Part shown: one piece after another, positions 24,279 through 27,119 of the stretch
Numbering within the stretch: the stretch's first letter is position 1
How the letters are laid out: each line of letters opens with the position of its first letter
DNA from: an uncultured Kiritimatiellota bacterium
GTDB lineage: Bacteria > Verrucomicrobiota > Kiritimatiellia > RFP12 > UBA1067
NCBI GenBank assembly: GCA_934635225.1
Contig: CAKTYZ010000029.1
Coordinates: 1 to 27,119 of the forward strand
Reading direction: 5' to 3'
Length of the DNA stretch: 27,119 nt
Notes under the pieces: model-generated
What the model was told of the DNA's origin: nothing
What the model saw: the letters and a program-made list of their open reading frames with translations, nothing else
Databases searched by the model: none
Translations under genes and position numbers: made by a program

Positions 24279-25247
24279 TCAGGCACCCAAAAGCGTACTC
24301 ATCAATCTCTCAAAGCCTGCCGGATTCACAAAATAATTACATGGATTTGCCGTCAGGCAACCGACAAGGTCATCATACTGCCTTTGGATCTTTGGTGTCC
24401 GCTTTGCGGCGAACAACATATCGGCATATTCGCCATCCAAATATGTTAGATAATGAATTCGTTTGTCAAGTTCAGCAAATCTAATGAAGTTGATGATTTC
24501 AACAAGTTGCTTGTCTTGACCGCCGCCAGTTCCTTTCATCATTTTGGCTTCAACAATATAATACTCCCCGTTAATTTTGATAACAATATCAGGGAGTTTC
24601 CCTTGTTCAGCCTCTGACGATCTCATTTCAATGGCGAACATTCGTTTAAACTGATCGAACTCGCACCTATCGCCCTTATCTGGGAGCAAATAGGCATTTT
24701 GAGACTCGTTAAGGTAAAATGCCGATTTCATATGCTCAACCGAAAATCGGTGAAGTACATCGGTAATTTTCACAATACTTGTCTTCGAATTTCGTTTATG
24801 CGAATAATTGTCAGACATGACCTGCAATATCGAATCGGAATAGCCATGACTTTGGTACATTGCATGGCGTTCTTTGCAATACAACTGTAGCATCCGATAA
24901 ACGAATTGACGCTTCTTTTCCATCGGGAATGCTTTGTAAGATGAATGAGCGGAATTGTATACCATGAAGAACTGTGAGAAAGCCGAGAAATTAATACCGG
25001 CAACATTGTCCAGAATCTCAATGACCTGCCGTACAACTTTCACAACTTCGGGCGACCGTTCATCCTTTCCTTCGCCAATAAGGTAATTGAAGACAGTTAT
25101 CAGCTCTATCAGTCGAGCATTTGAAACCATGAGCCGATTCCGCGTTTCCTTTGAAGGGGTTATGACCAACTCTCCCTTATTGTAATAGGGATCGATTAAA
25201 GGATTCGGGTGTCTGATCGAGTATTCGAGTAGTTCAAGGTTTGTCAT
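24279..25247 (-). CDS. PD-(D/E)XK restriction endonuclease (putative type II)
   Basis: A protein of about 322 aa that begins 13 nt after the methyltransferase stop. The C-terminal third has a PD-(D/E)XK nuclease core: LPDIVIKINGEYYIVEAKMMKG, with P-D and E-A-K separated by 12 residues. QDKQLVEIINFIRFA follows, as the helix after the core. The N-terminal two thirds are mostly helical and unrecognised, and probably recognise DNA. The partner methyltransferase makes a type II restriction role most likely; I cannot name the recognition site or a known isoschizomer. ATG 25247 is chosen, since the frame's first residue is an upstream TTG and AAGAAAGA fits ATG 25247. Confidence 0.75.
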   Translation of the reverse strand: MTNLELLEYSIRHPNPLIDPYYNKGELVITPSKETRNRLMVSNARLIELITVFNYLIGEGKDERSPEVVKVVRQVIEILDNVAGINFSAFSQFFMVYNSAHSSYKAFPMEKKRQFVYRMLQLYCKERHAMYQSHGYSDSILQVMSDNYSHKRNSKTSIVKITDVLHRFSVEHMKSAFYLNESQNAYLLPDKGDRCEFDQFKRMFAIEMRSSEAEQGKLPDIVIKINGEYYIVEAKMMKGTGGGQDKQLVEIINFIRFAELDKRIHYLTYLDGEYADMLFAAKRTPKIQRQYDDLVGCLTANPCNYFVNPAGFERLMSTLLGA

Positions 25248-25260
25248 TGCCAAATCTTTC

Positions 25261-26367
25261 TTAAAAGAATTCTGGTTGAGAAAACTGCCCTGCTTTTACA
25301 ACTTGGTAATAGGCACGTTCAATAATAGCCCTACACGTCAAAAAATCCAAGCGGCGACGACGGACACCATTTCGTGCGTTCCCCTTAAATGGACTTAATA
25401 TGATATCGTGAGACTTCTGACGGATTTCCTCCAACATCCTATTACATTCCAAGATAAAGGCAGAGCGTTGTTCATCTGGAACATCAATCGCAATGAGTGT
25501 CAACAATCTGGACGAAACCTTGATCTTCTCTTCCCAATTATAGTTTATGTCACTTTTGAAAGCAAAACGCAAACGATCATCTGGACTTGTATTGTCAACA
25601 CAGCGAACAGCAAGCCATCCGCTTGGATCGTTGAATTTCATCTTAACGGAATTCTTTGGGACTAACCGACTATTCTCGACCTCATCTAACGAACATACAT
25701 ATTGCGCATTTTTATACACTTTGATCTTCTGAAAAGGCTTACAAACAGAATCAAAGCACAAAACGACAACAGGGGCATCTGTATCATTGAAAGGGTTTTC
25801 CTCCAAGATCGTAATTGAAGTCAGTTTGTCCTTCTGTTTGTAGGACGAGTTAATAAACGTCTCTGGCACAATGGCGACAACGTGACGTTGGGCTTCCAGC
25901 ATCTTGTCAAGGGCAAGCAGATATACATCATCATAGCACGTTGAATCAAAATACTTATCAAGCTCAACGTTAATCTTTTTCCTACGTGCTGAATAGTTCG
26001 ATATATAAGGGGGATTGGTGACAATAATGGCATTTGGTATATGAGGGATACTAATCAGAGAATCATTGAAATCCCATCCTAGCGAGCGATCTATGTCTAG
26101 TCCTTTTGATTCAGAAATCGACGGCACCTCATCTTTGACAGACTTAATGAGGCATCCAATTCCTGCAAATGGGTCATACACTACACGGCATCCACATGAA
26201 GAAATAAAATCCTTGATGTGCGGATGGAGCCAACATTTCTTTTGTGTGTAAAATTGTCCCAAAGCACGTTTCTTTGAATCAACGACAACAGGGAAACTAT
26301 CGTTTGGAACAAACACGGAAACGGCCGTCACCGCCATCCCTGCGCAGAACTCTTTTCGTGTCACCAT
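25261..26367 (-). CDS. DNA N6-adenine-type methyltransferase of an RM system
   Basis: A class I SAM methyltransferase with motif X GQFYT, motif I DPFAGIGCL and motif IV TNPPYIS, in the order of gamma-class N6-adenine enzymes. The C-terminal half would be the target-recognition region. It protects host DNA from the adjacent endonuclease. The N-terminus is odd: the first 20 residues (MVTRKEFCAGMAVTAVSV) look like a Tat signal peptide, are encoded by GC-richer DNA than the rest, and are unexpected on a cytoplasmic enzyme. ATG 26367 has GGAGAGG upstream; ATG 26388 has no Shine-Dalgarno. An internal GTG after the leader-like part is a further possibility. The distinction between N6-A and N4-C cannot be made fully from NPPY alone. 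Confidence 0.8.
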   Translation of the reverse strand: MVTRKEFCAGMAVTAVSVFVPNDSFPVVVDSKKRALGQFYTQKKCWLHPHIKDFISSCGCRVVYDPFAGIGCLIKSVKDEVPSISESKGLDIDRSLGWDFNDSLISIPHIPNAIIVTNPPYISNYSARRKKINVELDKYFDSTCYDDVYLLALDKMLEAQRHVVAIVPETFINSSYKQKDKLTSITILEENPFNDTDAPVVVLCFDSVCKPFQKIKVYKNAQYVCSLDEVENSRLVPKNSVKMKFNDPSGWLAVRCVDNTSPDDRLRFAFKSDINYNWEEKIKVSSRLLTLIAIDVPDEQRSAFILECNRMLEEIRQKSHDIILSPFKGNARNGVRRRRLDFLTCRAIIERAYYQVVKAGQFSQPEFF

Positions 26368-26465
26368 AAACCTCTCCACATCCATCATTAAGTCAAAAGC
26401 ATTACGCCGACAACTTCAATTCATTATTCTCTTATTGAACCTGTTGAACTGTCGAACATATGTTT

Positions 26466-26474
26466 ATTATACCA
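26466..26474 (-). promoter_or_regulatory. Extended -10 promoter upstream of the RM operon
   Basis: TG-G-TATAAT (-10 at 26466-26471) with no good -35. The start would be near 26459, giving a leader of about 70-90 nt. It lies at the junction between the decayed ORF6N-like gene and the island, and may drive all five island genes. Three TTGAAC-like hexamers follow at 26435-26457. Confidence 0.6.
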
Positions 26475-26479
26475 AATCT

Positions 26480-27017
26480 CATCGCAGCCATTGCCATTTA
26501 CCAAACACGTTTCCGCAAGCGTGGGACGCGGCTTGCCCCGACGGTCTTTAGTTCGGACGTGACGACCGTCACCGACACGCCCTTGCGCTTCTTCGCGAGC
26601 AAGTCGAGCGTTTCCACTCCCACCCAGTTGTCGATCAGCAGAATCGACGCCCTCGCCCGCGCCACCAGCCTCTCCACGAGCGAACAGGCGTCCCACAGCT
26701 GTCCATCGTAGAACACGCCCTGAATCGGCCGCTGCCAGATGCGGCGCAACGGCGAGCGCAAGGATGGCAACGCCCCTGGCGAGACGCCTCACCGGCGAAC
26801 CCGCGTGTTCCTGAACTTTCCCTTTCTGTCCGAACGAATCAGCTTGCATGCGATTTCCTCCGCGCCTTTTGGCTTTCAGAGGCAGTTGCAAAACCCCTCC
26901 TTCGCGCCGTTTGCGAGCTAGACCACGCAGCCTGACGAACCCGCTGAACGCCTCTCGCAGAAGTTGAACTACAACGCCAAACGCCAATATGGTACCAAAT
27001 CCGTCCCCTCCATGCAA
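26480..27017 (-). pseudogene. Decayed ORF6N-type protein gene
   Basis: Pieces of one gene appear in different frames on the minus strand. The segment from about 27000 to 26925 reads VVVQLLREAFSGFVRLRGLARKRRE, like the helix after an ORF6N domain. The segment from about 26730 to 26570 reads IQGVFYDGQLWDA, SILLIDNWVGVETLDLL and KKRKGVSVTVVTSE, the characteristic C-terminal domain of such proteins. Just after TSE the homology continues in another frame as KDRRGKPRPTLAE, so there is a frameshift, and then it ends at the island promoter. The intact gene would encode a phage- or toxin-associated DNA-binding protein of over 280 aa. Composition is GC-rich, like the host. Confidence 0.65.
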
Positions 27018-27021
27018 GGGG
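27005..27021. other. Small hairpin upstream of the plus-strand ORF
   Basis: CCCCT and AGGGG form a 5-bp stem with a 7-nt loop, within GC-rich surroundings about 27 nt before the possible start at 27048. Its role is unknown. Confidence 0.3.
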
Positions 27022-27047
27022 AGGGATGGCGTAGCAGGGGAACGAAA

Positions 27048-27119
27048 ATGGTAATATCTAACGGGTCAGCAAAGAAGAGAGGAAGGCCATGGGGATCGAA
27101 GAAGAAGAAAGACAATCCA
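27048..27119 (+). CDS. Possible start of a basic, AT-hook-like protein (partial)
   Basis: The only plausible plus-strand coding start in the window: ATG at 27048 after AGGGGAACGAAA, reading MVISNGSAKKRGRPWGSKKK and continuing open to the window's end. KKRGRPWGSKKKK resembles the AT-hook-like basic leader (KRGRPKGSKNK) found at the start of some transposases and small DNA-binding proteins. With only 24 codons visible, identity is open. An alternative ATG at 27089 lies in another frame (MGIEEEERQS). Confidence 0.3.
   Translation, partial: MVISNGSAKKRGRPWGSKKKKDNP

Larger units (their letters stand above)
21525..26370 (-). mobile_element. Acquired defence island (RM pair plus ABC-3C system)
   Basis: Five co-oriented genes with much lower GC than their surroundings (24 of 60 bases in a sampled stretch at 22021-22080) form one block of two defence systems. 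The left side meets a winged-helix remnant and the right side a decayed ORF6N-like gene. I found no integrase, tRNA or clear terminal repeats, so the mode of entry is unknown. Confidence 0.7.

Noticed and set aside
21540..26510. Terminal direct repeats of the island (CCAAACA...GC near 21557 and near 26498)
   Set aside because: The match is short and imperfect and is not placed convincingly at both composition breakpoints.
26424..27017. 197-codon minus-strand frame as an intact gene
   Set aside because: Only short patches look like protein, and the best ORF6N homology is in a different frame (26498-26770). It reads better as a frameshifted pseudogene.

Overview
The window looks like chromosomal DNA from a GC-rich, probably anaerobic, host- or sediment-associated member of the PVC group, most likely Kiritimatiellota or a close relative. 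That placement is inferred from gene content: LamG-type exported proteins, a Tat-exported phosphoesterase, a TRL-family lipoprotein, type II pseudopilin and GspE/PilB genes scattered among housekeeping genes, and a PerR/rubredoxin/rubrerythrin cluster. Nothing in the window fixes the species. Every gene is on the minus strand except a possible partial ORF at the right edge. The left edge holds the first bases of a 16S rRNA gene, also on the minus strand, so the whole segment is co-oriented with an rRNA operon.

Layout from left to right (transcription runs right to left). 1-203: 5' end of 16S rRNA, its leader and a strong promoter with an A-rich upstream element. 225-713: GNAT acetyltransferase. 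763-6806: an export operon of LamG protein, Tat-type metallophosphoesterase and clan GH-A-like glycoside hydrolase. 6965-9142: Gfo/Idh/MocA oxidoreductase and an RsmC-like methyltransferase. 9304-10632: gltX. 10795-11950: oxidative-stress operon perR, rubredoxin (45 aa), rubrerythrin. 12005-15030: pseudopilin coupled to priA. 15083-16104: zinc-ribbon protein and CDP-alcohol phosphatidyltransferase. 16332-16646: TRL lipoprotein with a clear terminator. 16817-20265: trmH/rlmB, a small membrane protein, pgpA and a GspE/PilB ATPase, mostly joined by start/stop overlaps. 20480-21484: a degraded zone with a Wzx-like fragment, an intact DUF486 protein and a winged-helix remnant.

From about 21525 to 26370 the base composition drops sharply (about 40% GC by eye, against over 60% around it). 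This is an acquired defence island of five co-oriented genes: an N6-adenine-type DNA methyltransferase and a PD-(D/E)XK endonuclease (a type II-like restriction-modification pair), followed by an HNH protein, a small middle component and an SMC/DUF2326-like ATPase, which together form an ABC three-component (ABC-3C) conflict system. The island is flanked by gene debris: a frameshifted ORF6N-like gene on the right, and a Tat-signal-like leader apparently fused to the methyltransferase.

Three patterns stand out. First, most recognisable promoters share an extended -10 (TG-N-TATAAT/TATACT), often with a TTG-type -35 at 17-18 bp. Second, in four genes (GNAT, gltX, perR, trmH) the start codon lies 7-11 nt after the -10 element, so their mRNAs should be leaderless or nearly so. 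Third, priA carries two in-frame copies, in opposite orientation, of a 50-bp palindromic repeat, resembling the palindromic elements that invade genes in Rickettsia.
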